A stretch of 64,000 nt of DNA from Pseudomonas sp. B21-048 (lineage in GTDB: Bacteria > Pseudomonadota > Gammaproteobacteria > Pseudomonadales > Pseudomonadaceae): positions 4,898,001 through 4,962,000 of the forward strand of contig NZ_CP087168.1 of NCBI RefSeq assembly GCF_024748615.1, read 5' to 3'. The notes under the pieces are model-generated. The model searched no databases and was not told the DNA's origin. It saw only the letters and a program-made list of their open reading frames with translations. Below, in pieces: positions 29,353 to 38,414 of the stretch (within the stretch, counting starts at the first letter, position 1; each line of letters begins with the position of its first letter). The translations under genes and the position numbers were made by a program.

Positions 29353-30675
29353 ATGCCCCTTTGTCTTTCCCGTCGTTGGCACCTTCGCCAACTGATAGCT
29401 GCCTCCAGCCTCGTTCTGCTTGTCGCCTGCGCGGAAAAACCCACCGCCGCCGACGCCCAACCGCTTCAGACCCGCACCGTTGCGACGGCCCCCGCGATCA
29501 TTCCGCCGGTGGTTCCAACTGGTGAGAATCTCGACATCCAGCCTACTCAGACCTTTGCCGAATGGCAGGCGGGTTTTCGCAAAGACGCCCTCGCCGCCGG
29601 TATTCGCGCCGACCTGTTCGATCGTGCTTTTGCCAATGTCAGCGTGGACGACAGCGTGATCCGTGCCGATCGCAGCCAACCGGAATTTACTCGCCCGGTG
29701 TGGGAGTACCTCGACGGCGCACTGTCGCCGCTGCGGGTGCGCAAAGGTCAGGCGCTGGTAAGCCAGTACGCCGACATCCTGCAAAGCATCGAGCAGCGCT
29801 ACGGCGTCGACCGTCAGGCATTGGTCGCGGTGTGGGGCATGGAAAGTAACTTTGGTCAGTTCCAGGGCAGCAAGTCGGTGATCAACTCCCTTGCGACGCT
29901 GGCTTATGAAGGTCGACGTCCGGGCTTTGCTCACGCGCAACTGATCGCTGCCCTGCAAATCCTGCAACAGGGCGATATCGAACCTGAGAAAATGCTCGGC
30001 TCCTGGGCCGGCGCCATGGGCCAGACCCAGTTCATCCCGACCACCTACAACACCCATGCCGTGGACTTCGACGGTGATGGCCGCCGAGACATCTGGAACA
30101 GCTCTGCCGATGCACTGGCCTCGACCGCGCACTACCTGCAAAGCTCCGGCTGGCAGAAAGGCCAGCCCTGGGGCTTCGAAGCGCAACTGCCGAGCAGCTT
30201 CAATTACGCCCTGGCCGATGGCTCGATTCGCAAGAGCGTTGCCGAGTGGCGGCAACTGGGGGTGACCCTACCCAATGGCGGTCAGGTTCCAGCAGGTTCC
30301 GAACATCTGTCGGCCGCCCTGCTGCTGCCGGCAGGCTATCGCGGCCCGGCGTTCCTGGTCCTCGATAACTTCCGCGCGATTCTCAAGTACAACAACTCTT
30401 CGTCCTACGCCTTGGCCGTGAGCCTGTTGTCCGAGCGCTTCAACGGCGGCGGCTTGATCAGCGGTCTATGGCCAAAAGATGACTTGCCGCTGAGCCGTAC
30501 CGAGCGAATCGAGCTGCAAAACCTGCTGAGCGCCCAGAACTATGACGCAGGGACCGCCGACGGGATTATCGGCGCCAATACCCGCAAAGCGATCCGCAGT
30601 GCCCAGCAGTCGTTTGGCTGGCCGGCGGATGGTTATCCGACGCACAAGTTGCTGGAAGGGTTGCGTAGCCGCTAA
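29353..30675 (+). CDS. MltB-type lytic murein transglycosylase with peptidoglycan-binding domain
   Basis: This 440-residue lipoprotein (lipobox LLVACAEK) has a MltB/SltB catalytic domain (about 75-345) with the catalytic Glu in GMESNFGQFQG and conserved GAMGQTQFIPTTY and DFDGDGRRDIW. It ends with a PG_binding_1 domain (about 375-440; LQNLLSAQNYDAGTADGIIGANTRKAI). The enzyme cleaves glycan strands non-hydrolytically to 1,6-anhydro-MurNAc. The P. aeruginosa gene in this position is SltB3. ATG 29353 is chosen because it places the signal peptide correctly, although an in-frame ATG exists at 29311 and neither has a strong ribosome-binding site. Confidence 0.88.
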   Translation: MPLCLSRRWHLRQLIAASSLVLLVACAEKPTAADAQPLQTRTVATAPAIIPPVVPTGENLDIQPTQTFAEWQAGFRKDALAAGIRADLFDRAFANVSVDDSVIRADRSQPEFTRPVWEYLDGALSPLRVRKGQALVSQYADILQSIEQRYGVDRQALVAVWGMESNFGQFQGSKSVINSLATLAYEGRRPGFAHAQLIAALQILQQGDIEPEKMLGSWAGAMGQTQFIPTTYNTHAVDFDGDGRRDIWNSSADALASTAHYLQSSGWQKGQPWGFEAQLPSSFNYALADGSIRKSVAEWRQLGVTLPNGGQVPAGSEHLSAALLLPAGYRGPAFLVLDNFRAILKYNNSSSYALAVSLLSERFNGGGLISGLWPKDDLPLSRTERIELQNLLSAQNYDAGTADGIIGANTRKAIRSAQQSFGWPADGYPTHKLLEGLRSR

Positions 30676-30678
30676 AAG

Positions 30679-30715
30679 CTTCGCGGGCAACTCGGATCGC
30701 GACTTGCCCGTGAAG
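30679..30715. repeat. degenerate REP pair or terminator between convergent genes
   Basis: CTTCGCGGGCAA (30679-30690) and TTGCCCGTGAAG (30704-30715) are inverted with one mismatch around a 13-base loop. The sequence resembles a shortened REPIN and sits between the convergent transglycosylase and LD-carboxypeptidase genes, where it could stop transcription from both sides. Confidence 0.5.
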
Positions 30716-30738
30716 ACTGACTAACAGGCGCTAACGAA

Positions 30739-31689
30739 CTACCGCCTGATCACCACATCCTGCTCCAGCACCAACGTCTTGTCCCCCGCATCCAGCCTGA
30801 CCAGCGCGCCCATCGGCAACGTCAAATTCGGATCACAATGCCCGCTGCGCCATCCGGCCAGCACGGGTATGCGCAACGGTGCGAAGACTTGCTTGAGCAA
30901 GCGCTCAAGCGCAGCAACATCAACCCCCGCCACATCCCCCACCAGAACGCCGCGCAGTTTGTGCAACGTGCCGGCCAGGCGCAAATGCGTCAGCAGCCGG
31001 TCAATGCGATACAGCGGTTCGTTAATGTCCTCGATGAACAGAATGACGCCCTCGGCATCGAGCTCGTAAGGCGTGCCCATGGTCGCGGCAATCATCGACA
31101 GATTGCCCCCCAGCAAACGTCCGTGAGCGATGCCGGGCGAGAGGGTGGTCAACGGCCAGGCCACCGGGTGAGAAAGCACACTGCCCGCCTTTACCTGCCC
31201 GCGCAGCATGTTGAAAAACGAGAACTCGGTGGGTTGCTGCTTGTCACCCAACAGGTCAGCGTTGAGCATCGGGCCATGAAAGGTCACGAACCCTGCATAA
31301 CGACTGATCGCCGAATGCAGTGCAGTGATGTCGCTGTAGCCGATAAACGGCTTGGCGTTGTTGCGCAGCAATTCGAAATCGATGCGATCGAGCAAACGCG
31401 GCGTACCGTAACCGCCACGCAGACAGATGATGGCATCGACCTCGCTGTCGGCGAATGCGCCATGCAAGTCATTGAGCCGCATATCATCGCTGCCGGCCAG
31501 GTAGCCATCTTTCTCATAAACACCGGGAAACACCCGCAGCGAATAGCCGCGAGCGCGCATCCAGGCAATGGCTTTATCGGTGTCCAGCGCAGCGGGGCCG
31601 GCGGGCGCGATCACGCCGATCAGCCCTGTAGGCGGCAAGGCCGGAACGGGGGCGTGAGGACAAAGGGTGTGGGTCGGTCGAGCAGTCAT
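30739..31689 (-). CDS. LD-carboxypeptidase (peptidase family S66, LdcA-like)
   Basis: This cytoplasmic, 316-residue serine peptidase removes the terminal D-Ala from recycled muropeptide tetrapeptides. The S66 triad is visible: Ser in FIGYSDITALH, Glu in LFIEDINEPLYRIDRLL, and His in GWRSGHCDPN. The N-terminal LIGVIAPAGP is typical. It is close to two MltB-type transglycosylases, whose products enter the same recycling route. I leave the symbol open because another ldcA may exist elsewhere in the genome. Confidence 0.88.
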   Translation of the reverse strand: MTARPTHTLCPHAPVPALPPTGLIGVIAPAGPAALDTDKAIAWMRARGYSLRVFPGVYEKDGYLAGSDDMRLNDLHGAFADSEVDAIICLRGGYGTPRLLDRIDFELLRNNAKPFIGYSDITALHSAISRYAGFVTFHGPMLNADLLGDKQQPTEFSFFNMLRGQVKAGSVLSHPVAWPLTTLSPGIAHGRLLGGNLSMIAATMGTPYELDAEGVILFIEDINEPLYRIDRLLTHLRLAGTLHKLRGVLVGDVAGVDVAALERLLKQVFAPLRIPVLAGWRSGHCDPNLTLPMGALVRLDAGDKTLVLEQDVVIRR

Positions 31690-31810
31690 CCATGATTCTC
31701 CCTGCGTGAATACTTCAGCACACAGTAGTCAGGAACGGGAATAAACAGAAGAGGGCCAGTCGTACCACGGCTTGCACGAAAAGGCGGTAATGGCCGTAGG
31801 CAACGCCAAT

Positions 31811-31850
31811 GAAAACGCCCGCAAGGGTAAAAATCCTTGCGGGCGTTTTC
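31811..31850 (-). terminator. perfect 16-bp terminator hairpin after lipA
   Basis: Bases 31811-31826 and 31835-31850 are perfectly complementary (GAAAACGCCCGCAAGG and its reverse complement) around an 8-base A-rich loop. The T residues that end the stem serve as the U tract. It lies just beyond the lipA stop and closes the long minus-strand block. Confidence 0.85.
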
Positions 31851-31861
31851 TCACAGCGGGA

Positions 31862-32884
31862 TCAGGACGACATCAGCTCAGCCTTGACCAGCTTCGCCTG
31901 CTCGTCAGCGTGGTACGAGGAACGTACCAGAGGGCCGGAAGCAACGTTCTTGAAGCCCATCTTGTAACCTTCCTCGGCGAACCAGGCGAAGGTGTCCGGG
32001 TGCACGAAGCGTTGCACCGGCAAGTGGCTGCGGGACGGTTGCAGGTACTGGCCCAGGGTCAGCATGTCGATGTCATGTTCGCGCATGCGCTTCATGACTT
32101 CGATGACTTCTTCGTCGGTTTCACCCAGGCCCAGCATCAAACCGGACTTGGTCGGAATGTGCGGCATCATCTGCTTGAAACGTTGCAGCAGGGTCAGCGA
32201 CCACTGGTAATCCGAACCCGGACGCGCAGCCTTGTACAGGCGCGGTACGGTTTCCAGGTTGTGGTTGAATACATCCGGCGGCTCGGCGGCGGTGATTTCC
32301 AGCGCGACATCCATGCGACCACGGTAGTCCGGAACCAGGGTCTCGAGCTGCACGTTCGGCGACAGCTTGCGGATTTCGCGGATGCAGTCGGCAAAGTGCT
32401 GGGCACCGCCGTCACGCAGGTCGTCGCGGTCTACCGAGGTGATGACGACGTACTTGAGTTTCAGGTCGGCGATGGCAATGGCCAGGCTTTCCGGCTCATT
32501 GACGTCCAGTGGCTTCGGACGACCATGGCCAACGTCGCAGAACGGGCAGCGACGGGTGCAGATGTCACCCATGATCATGAAGGTCGCGGTGCCACCAGAG
32601 AAGCATTCGCCCAGGTTCGGGCAGGATGCCTCTTCGCACACGCTGTGCAGCTTGTGTTTACGCAGCAGGGCCTTGATGCGGTCGACTTCCGGGGACACCG
32701 GGATGCGCACGCGAATCCAGTCGGGTTTCTTCGGCAGTTCGGTGGTCGGGATGATCTTCACCGGGATGCGTGCAACCTTCTCGGCGCCGCGCAGCTTGAC
32801 GCCGGCTTCAACCTTGGCACGCGGGGCCGGACGCTCGGTGACATCGAGCGTCGGGATCATGGTTTGCACTGCATCAGTAGTCAT
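31862..32884 (-). CDS. lipA: lipoyl synthase
   Basis: LipA inserts two sulfurs into octanoyl groups on the E2 subunits of pyruvate and 2-oxoglutarate dehydrogenase and on GcvH. The 340-residue radical-SAM enzyme carries the auxiliary cluster motif [12 protein letters not shown] (CX4CX5C), the radical-[11 protein letters not shown] (CX3CX2C), and the C-terminal RSSY motif whose Ser ligates the auxiliary cluster. It follows lipB by one base, so the octanoylation and sulfur-insertion steps are encoded together. Confidence 0.97.
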   Translation of the reverse strand: MTTDAVQTMIPTLDVTERPAPRAKVEAGVKLRGAEKVARIPVKIIPTTELPKKPDWIRVRIPVSPEVDRIKALLRKHKLHSVCEEASCPNLGECFSGGTATFMIMGDICTRRCPFCDVGHGRPKPLDVNEPESLAIAIADLKLKYVVITSVDRDDLRDGGAQHFADCIREIRKLSPNVQLETLVPDYRGRMDVALEITAAEPPDVFNHNLETVPRLYKAARPGSDYQWSLTLLQRFKQMMPHIPTKSGLMLGLGETDEEVIEVMKRMREHDIDMLTLGQYLQPSRSHLPVQRFVHPDTFAWFAEEGYKMGFKNVASGPLVRSSYHADEQAKLVKAELMSS

Positions 32885-32885
32885 A

Positions 32886-33533
32886 TCAGTCGATTCCGCC
32901 CGTTAGGGTCGTCTGCTCAGCATAGTCGAGGTGCTTGACGAGCTGCGCGCGCAGCCGGGCACTTACCTCGGCAAATTCAATCGATCCTGCGTGATCGCAC
33001 AGCTGGGTCATTGCCAGCCCGGCGTAGCCGCAGGGATTAATCCGTCGAAACGGTTCCAGGTTCATATCCACGTTCAAGGCCAGGCCATGAAAGGAGCAAC
33101 CGTGGCGGATCCGCAGACCCAGAGAAGCGATTTTCGCGCCATCGACATAGACACCCGGCGCATCCGGCTTGGCCACCGCGGTCACGCCGTAGCTGGCCAG
33201 CAGCTCGATCAGGCATTGCTCCATGCGGCTGACCAGGTCACGCACGCCGAAACCCAGCTTGCGCACGTCCAGCAACAGGTAGGCGACCAATTGACCGGGA
33301 CCGTGGTAAGTCACTTGCCCGCCGCGATCGACCTTCACCACCGGAATATCCCCGGGCAGTAACAGGTGTTCAGCCTTGCCGGCCTGGCCCTGGGTGAACA
33401 CCGGAGGGTGCTCGACCAGCCAGATTTCGTCGGCGGCATCGCTGCCGCGTTCGTTGGTGAAGCGCTGCATGGCATGCCAGACCGGCTCGTAAGCCATCTG
33501 GCCGAGCTCGCGAAAACCCAGCGTGCCAGACAT
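32886..33533 (-). CDS. lipB: octanoyl-ACP:protein octanoyltransferase
   Basis: LipB transfers octanoate from ACP to the lipoyl-domain lysine. The 215-residue protein has [19 protein letters not shown], the catalytic Lys in [18 protein letters not shown], and the catalytic Cys in [13 protein letters not shown]. The ATG at 33533 shares its A with the TGA of ybeD (TGATG), so it is translationally coupled. A GTG just before it would lie inside ybeD. Confidence 0.95.
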   Translation of the reverse strand: MSGTLGFRELGQMAYEPVWHAMQRFTNERGSDAADEIWLVEHPPVFTQGQAGKAEHLLLPGDIPVVKVDRGGQVTYHGPGQLVAYLLLDVRKLGFGVRDLVSRMEQCLIELLASYGVTAVAKPDAPGVYVDGAKIASLGLRIRHGCSFHGLALNVDMNLEPFRRINPCGYAGLAMTQLCDHAGSIEFAEVSARLRAQLVKHLDYAEQTTLTGGID

Positions 33534-33808
33534 CACAACACCATGTGCACGAAACCGGTGGCGCGCAGTTCGCTGTTGATGTTGTACAGCTGATCCTGGT
33601 CGGTGGCGACGATGTGTAACTGAATCGTGGTGTACTTGCCGTTGGTGCTTTGGCGCTCGTCGACGCGATCATGGTTGATCGTCGCGTGTTTTTTGACGAT
33701 CTCGATGATCTTGTCTTTGTTGCCTACACCCGTATCGCTGATCACCTTAACCGGGTAATCAACGTTGGGAAATTCGATCTTAGGCGCCTTTACTTCGGTA
33801 TCGGTCAT
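33533..33808 (-). CDS. ybeD: YbeD/DUF493 family protein
   Basis: This 91-residue ferredoxin-like ACT-type protein ([31 protein letters not shown], then [25 protein letters not shown]) belongs to DUF493. E. coli YbeD sits between dacA and lipB, exactly as here. It is thought to be regulatory, but its target is unknown. The start at 33808 gives the conserved N-terminus. The in-frame extension to 33856 would run into the upstream hairpin. Confidence 0.92.
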   Translation of the reverse strand: MTDTEVKAPKIEFPNVDYPVKVISDTGVGNKDKIIEIVKKHATINHDRVDERQSTNGKYTTIQLHIVATDQDQLYNINSELRATGFVHMVL

Positions 33809-33848
33809 GGCGTAACGGCCTCGTAAGCGTAAGCCGTGGCGACAGCAA

Positions 33849-33875
33849 GGCCCCACGCCGGATCAGCGTGGGGCC
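33849..33875 (-). terminator. hairpin between dacC and ybeD
   Basis: GGCCCCACGC (33849-33858) pairs perfectly with GCGTGGGGCC (33866-33875) around 7 bases. On the minus strand the sequence that follows is TTGCTGTC, with only a short T run, so it may attenuate transcription from dacC into ybeD-lipB-lipA. Confidence 0.5.
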
Positions 33876-33891
33876 ATGCAGGAGCACACTA

Positions 33892-35049
33892 TCAGTTGAA
33901 CAAGCCGTAGAAGAATAGACGGATGCTATCCCACATGCGGCGGAAGATACCACCCTCGTCGACCGCGTCCAGCGCGATCAGGTCGGCGCTGTGCACCACT
34001 TTGTCGTCCAGCTTCACTTCGACTTTACCGATCACATCGCCCTTGGCGATGGGCGCGACCAGTTGCGGGGTCATGGTCATGCTGGCGGCGAGCTTTTTCA
34101 GCTGGCCTTTTGGCAGGGTCATGGTCAGGTCTTCAGCCAGGCCGGCCTTGACTTGATTGGTGGTGCCTTTCCAGACAGGCGACTGAGCCAGCTCGGCGCC
34201 TTTTTGATAGAAGGTCTGGGTTTCGAAGAAGCGGAAACCGTAGGTCAGCAGCTTCTGGGTTTCGGAGGCGCGAGCCACTTCGCTATTGGTGCCAAACACC
34301 ACGGCGATCAGGCGCATGCCATCACGTACGGCCGAAGACACCATGCAGTAGCCGGCTTCATCGGTGTGACCGGTTTTCAGGCCGTCGACGGTCTTGTCGC
34401 GCCACAGCAGCAGGTTGCGGTTAGGTTGCTTGATGCCGTTCCAGAAGAACTCTTTCTGCGAGTAGATCGCGTAGTGAGCCGGGTCTTCGTGGATGATCGC
34501 GCGAGCCAGTACGGCCATGTCGTGAGCCGACGAGTAGTGCTCCGGGTTCGGCAGACCGGTCGGGTTCATGAAGTGGCTGTTGGTCATGCCCAGGTCGGCC
34601 ACGGTTTTGTTCATCATGTCGGCGAAGGCGTCTTCGCTGCCGGCGATGTGCTCGGAGAGCGCAACACTGGCGTCGTTACCCGACTGAATGATGATGCCGT
34701 GCAGCAGGTCGCTGACAGTGACTTGCGAGCCGACCTTGATGAACATCCGCGAACCGCCGGTACGCCAGGCGTTTTCACTGACGGTCACCGGATCGTTTTC
34801 GCCGATCTGGCCACGACGGATTTCCAGGGTCGCGATGTACGCGGTCATCAGCTTGGTCAGGCTGGCCGGCGGCAGACGCTGGTCACCGTTGTTCTCGACC
34901 AGCACGTTGCCGCTGCTGGCGTCCATGAGTACATAGGCTTTGGCGGCCAGTTGCGGTGGCGACGGCATCATCTCGACCGCGAAAGCGGCAGGCGAGAGGA
35001 GCAGCGGGACTAGCAGGCACAGGCGTTTGGCAAAGGTGGTGATGTTCAT
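33892..35049 (-). CDS. dacC: D-alanyl-D-alanine carboxypeptidase (PBP5/6 type)
   Basis: This 385-residue low-molecular-mass PBP removes the terminal D-Ala of pentapeptides at the outer face of the inner membrane. It has a signal peptide (1-24), the S11 catalytic motifs SLTK (in PPASLTKLM), SGN (IIQSGNDAS) and KTG (GLKTGHTDEAG), the PBP5 C-terminal domain (about 280-365) and a C-terminal amphipathic anchor (RRMWDSIRLFFYGLFN). P. aeruginosa names the gene at this place dacC; dacA would be an equally apt name. Confidence 0.94.
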   Translation of the reverse strand: MNITTFAKRLCLLVPLLLSPAAFAVEMMPSPPQLAAKAYVLMDASSGNVLVENNGDQRLPPASLTKLMTAYIATLEIRRGQIGENDPVTVSENAWRTGGSRMFIKVGSQVTVSDLLHGIIIQSGNDASVALSEHIAGSEDAFADMMNKTVADLGMTNSHFMNPTGLPNPEHYSSAHDMAVLARAIIHEDPAHYAIYSQKEFFWNGIKQPNRNLLLWRDKTVDGLKTGHTDEAGYCMVSSAVRDGMRLIAVVFGTNSEVARASETQKLLTYGFRFFETQTFYQKGAELAQSPVWKGTTNQVKAGLAEDLTMTLPKGQLKKLAASMTMTPQLVAPIAKGDVIGKVEVKLDDKVVHSADLIALDAVDEGGIFRRMWDSIRLFFYGLFN

Positions 35050-35230
35050 CCGTCTCTCGAAATCGCTAATGGAAACTGCCCTAGGGCAAAACTAATCAGA
35101 CAACTCTAAAAAGCTGTCGCGTGTTCAGTTGCTCACTCTGTAACCCTTGCCGGGCTTTTGTTCTTCAACGAGCCAACAACCCGGTTCGCCCCCCAAAACC
35201 GCAAGCGAACCGTCAATCAAGTACTACGTA

Positions 35231-36241
35231 TTACTCGGCGGTGACCACACTCGGCGAACCGAGGTTGGCCACGCGCACGCTGTTCTGCACTTGCTGGATT
35301 TCACCCGGCGAGCCGATTGGCCCCAGGCGCACCCGATGCAGTGTCTGCTGGTTACGCACGATCGAGCTGATGAACACCGGAGCGCTCACCATCCCGCTGA
35401 GCTTCGATCTCAGGAGTTCTGCAGCGTCCGGGTTGGCGAACGCGCCCACCTGCAGATACTGGCCAGAGGCTGGTACAGAAGCGTTTTTTTTTGCATCGAT
35501 CTGCACAGGCACAACGGCCGCCGCGTGTTGCTGCGGCGGCGGCGTCCATTGCTCGACAGTGCCGGCCGAAGCCGTTATGACCGGGGCGCTATTCTGTGCA
35601 ACTTGCGGCTCGTTGAGCATCAAAGGTGCCGGACGGCCTTTGGCAGCCCACCATTGCTGCGGGTCGATGCCTTCGACTTTGACCCGCGCCGTACCGGTTT
35701 CGGCATAGCCGAGCTTCTTGGCCGCCGCGTAGGACAAGTCGATGATCCGGTCCGAGTAGAACGGCCCACGGTCGTTGACCCGCAGGATAACTGTCTTGTT
35801 GTTGTCCAGGTTAGTCACCCGAACGTAACTGGGCAGTGGCAAGGTCTTGTGCGCGGCGCTCATGCCGTACAAGTCATACACCTCGCCATTGGCGGTGTTC
35901 TGACCGTGGAACTTGGTGCCATACCAGGAGGCAGTGCCCGAGGCCACGTAGGTCCTGGATTCCTGGAGCGGGAAGTAAGTCTTGCCCAGCACGGTGTACG
36001 GGTTGGCTTTATAAGGGCCTGAGTGCAGGGTCGGCGTGGCATCCGGGATGCGCGATACGTCGACGTCCCACCAGGGTGCGCCATCCTTGTGTGCCCGGTT
36101 GATATCCAGGCCAGGTGCCGAACGAACGGCGGTCGAAGACTTTTGAGTCGGCGAGCGACTGGTCGAACAACTGGCGACCAGTACCGCCAACGCGGCGAAT
36201 GCCATGAGCTTCAGGGGTTTATTCATAGGCAATGCCCGCAT
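35231..36241 (-). CDS. rlpA: septal-ring lytic transglycosylase RlpA
   Basis: RlpA cleaves denuded (stem peptide-free) glycan at the septum and helps daughter cells separate. The 336-residue lipoprotein (lipobox VLVASCS) has a double-psi beta-barrel domain (about 95-185; TASWYGTKFHGQNTANGE..., RVNDRGPF) and a C-terminal SPOR domain (about 255-330; YLQVGAFANPDAAELL) that binds denuded peptidoglycan. Its ATG overlaps the mltB stop as TAATG, with GGGGCG upstream. An internal ATG at 36226 is the alternative start. Confidence 0.93.
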   Translation of the reverse strand: MRALPMNKPLKLMAFAALAVLVASCSTSRSPTQKSSTAVRSAPGLDINRAHKDGAPWWDVDVSRIPDATPTLHSGPYKANPYTVLGKTYFPLQESRTYVASGTASWYGTKFHGQNTANGEVYDLYGMSAAHKTLPLPSYVRVTNLDNNKTVILRVNDRGPFYSDRIIDLSYAAAKKLGYAETGTARVKVEGIDPQQWWAAKGRPAPLMLNEPQVAQNSAPVITASAGTVEQWTPPPQQHAAAVVPVQIDAKKNASVPASGQYLQVGAFANPDAAELLRSKLSGMVSAPVFISSIVRNQQTLHRVRLGPIGSPGEIQQVQNSVRVANLGSPSVVTAE

Positions 36242-37251
36242 TACTTGACGCCCCGTGCTTGGACCAGCTGTTCAGACAGTTGATGTACGGCCATGGCGTA
36301 CATCACGCTGCGGTTATAACGCGTGATCGCGTAAAAATTCGTCAGGCCCATCCAGTATTCCGGCCCATTGTCGCCTTCCAGACGGAACGCCGTGACCGGC
36401 ATATCATCGCGCAGCGCATCATGACTCGACCAGCCCAGCGCCCGCAACTCCCCGACGGTTTTCGTCGGTTCGATGCCTGCGGTCAAACCCTCGTCTACCT
36501 GATCGCCACGCACATCGGCGCGGCTGACCACCGGTTCGCCGGCGCCCCAGCCGTGGCGCTTGAAATAACTGGCGACACTGCCAATTGCATCATCCGGATT
36601 GGTCCAGATATTAATGTGGCCGTCACCGTCGAAATCCACCGCATAGGCGCGAAAACTGCTCGGCATGAACTGCGGCAAGCCCATGGCGCCGGCGTAGGAG
36701 CCTTTCAGAGTCAATGGGTCGACCTGCTCCTCACGGGCCAGCAGCAGGAATTCACGCAATTCCTTGCGGAAGAATTCGGCACGGGGAGGATAGTCGAAAC
36801 CCAGGGTCGACAAGGCATCGATCACCCGAAAATTACCGGTATTGCGACCGAAAAAGGTCTCGACGCCGATGATCGAAACAATAACCTGCGCCGGTACGCC
36901 ATATTCCTGCTCGGCACGAGCCAATAGCGCTTCGTGCTGACGCCAGAAGTCCACACCCCGGGCGATGCGCGCGTCGGTGATGAACATCGGGCGATATTCT
37001 TTCCACTGCTTGACCCGTTCGGCGGGTTTGGAGATCGCGTCCAGAATTGACTGCTTGCGTTCGGCTTCGCGGAACACGCCCATCAGCTGTTCACCGGCAA
37101 AGCCATAGTCGCGGGTCATTTCACCAACGAACTCGGCCACCTGGGGTGAGCCTTCGTAATCGCCGGCCAACGCTTGCTGCGCAGCCCCAAGGATGCTTAC
37201 CAGGCCGATCCACGGTGCGTATCGAGTCGCCCAGCCACGCATTGCTTGCAT
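36241..37251 (-). CDS. mltB: lytic murein transglycosylase B
   Basis: This 336-residue MltB/SltB1-type enzyme has an N-terminal signal-like hydrophobic segment ending AQQALAG, the catalytic Glu in IGVETFFGRNTG, GSYAGAMGLPQFMPSSFRAYAVDFDGDGHINIW, and the C-terminal TNFYAITRYNRS. No lipobox Cys is present, so it is probably periplasmic and soluble (the P. aeruginosa counterpart is SltB1). I use ATG 37251, which has AGGTGAAG upstream. The in-frame ATG at 37287 lies inside rodA. It is the second MltB-family gene in the window. Confidence 0.93.
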   Translation of the reverse strand: MQAMRGWATRYAPWIGLVSILGAAQQALAGDYEGSPQVAEFVGEMTRDYGFAGEQLMGVFREAERKQSILDAISKPAERVKQWKEYRPMFITDARIARGVDFWRQHEALLARAEQEYGVPAQVIVSIIGVETFFGRNTGNFRVIDALSTLGFDYPPRAEFFRKELREFLLLAREEQVDPLTLKGSYAGAMGLPQFMPSSFRAYAVDFDGDGHINIWTNPDDAIGSVASYFKRHGWGAGEPVVSRADVRGDQVDEGLTAGIEPTKTVGELRALGWSSHDALRDDMPVTAFRLEGDNGPEYWMGLTNFYAITRYNRSVMYAMAVHQLSEQLVQARGVK

Positions 37252-37268
37252 TGAAATCTTCACCTTAT

Positions 37269-38414
37269 TCAAACCTGTGCGATCCACTTGCGATGGGTAT
37301 GGATCGACATCAAAACCCCAAACGCTGACAGTAGCGTCACCAGCGAAGTTCCTCCGTAGCTAATGAATGGCAACGGCACCCCCACAACCGGCAACAGGCC
37401 ACTGACCATACCGATGTTGACGAAAACATAAACAAAAAACGTCATGGTCAGGCTGCCCGCGAGCAATTTGCCGAACAATGTCTGAGCTTGGGCGGTAATC
37501 ACCAGCCCGCGACCGATCAACAGCAGGTAAATCAGCAACAATGCGCAGATGCCCACCAGGCCGAACTCTTCGCCCATCACCGCAATAATGAAGTCGGTGT
37601 GGCTTTCCGGCAGGAAGTCCAGGTGCGACTGAGTGCCAAGCAACCAGCCTTTGCCGAACACACCGCCGGAACCGATGGCCGCTTTCGACTGAATAATGTT
37701 CCAGCCCGTGCCCAGCGGATCACTCTCAGGGTCGAGGAAAGTCAGGATTCGCTGCTTCTGGTAGTCGTGCATGATGAAGTACCACATGCCGACCGCCACC
37801 GGCACAGCCGCGGCAATCACGCTGAGAATCCAGCGCCAGCGCAGGCCGCCCATGAACAGCACGAACGCGCCACCGGCCAGAATAAGCAGCGAAGTGCCGA
37901 GGTCAGGCTGACGCACGATCAGGATGAATGGCAGCCCGATCAGAAACAGACTGACGCCCACATGCTTGAGCTGCGGCGGCAAGGTGCGTTTGGACAGGTA
38001 CCAGGCGATGGTCGCCGGCATCAGAATCTTCATGAATTCCGAGGGCTGGAAGCGGATCACCCCGGGAATGTTGATCCAGCGCGTGGCGCCCATGGCGTTG
38101 TGGCCCATGACATCCACCACCACCAGCAACAGCACGCCGATCACATAACCGACCGGCACCCAACGGGCCATGAAGCGTGGTTCGAACTGGGCGATGACAA
38201 TCATTGACACCAGGCCGATGCCGAAGGAAGTGGCTTGCTTGGCCAACAAATCCCAGCTCTTGCCGCTGGCCGAATACAGCACGAACAGGCTGCCGGCCGC
38301 GAGGGTCAACAGCAGGATCAGCAACGGGCCATCAATGTGCAGGCGTTGCAGCAGCGTTGCGCGGCGACGCATCACATCCTCGCTGGAGAGCATGCGATCG
38401 AAATTATTCTTCAC
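37269..38414 (-). CDS. rodA: rod-shape peptidoglycan polymerase RodA
   Basis: RodA is the SEDS-family glycosyltransferase that polymerises lipid II during cell elongation, paired with PBP2. The 381-residue protein has about ten membrane segments, the conserved WINIPGVIRFQPSEFMKI region, the DLGTSL motif and the GVPLPFISYGGTSL signature. I use the GTG at 38414 (GGAGG nine bases upstream, N-terminus VKNNFDRMLSS). Its start overlaps the pbpA stop by 11 bases. Confidence 0.96.
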   Translation of the reverse strand: MKNNFDRMLSSEDVMRRRATLLQRLHIDGPLLILLLTLAAGSLFVLYSASGKSWDLLAKQATSFGIGLVSMIVIAQFEPRFMARWVPVGYVIGVLLLVVVDVMGHNAMGATRWINIPGVIRFQPSEFMKILMPATIAWYLSKRTLPPQLKHVGVSLFLIGLPFILIVRQPDLGTSLLILAGGAFVLFMGGLRWRWILSVIAAAVPVAVGMWYFIMHDYQKQRILTFLDPESDPLGTGWNIIQSKAAIGSGGVFGKGWLLGTQSHLDFLPESHTDFIIAVMGEEFGLVGICALLLIYLLLIGRGLVITAQAQTLFGKLLAGSLTMTFFVYVFVNIGMVSGLLPVVGVPLPFISYGGTSLVTLLSAFGVLMSIHTHRKWIAQV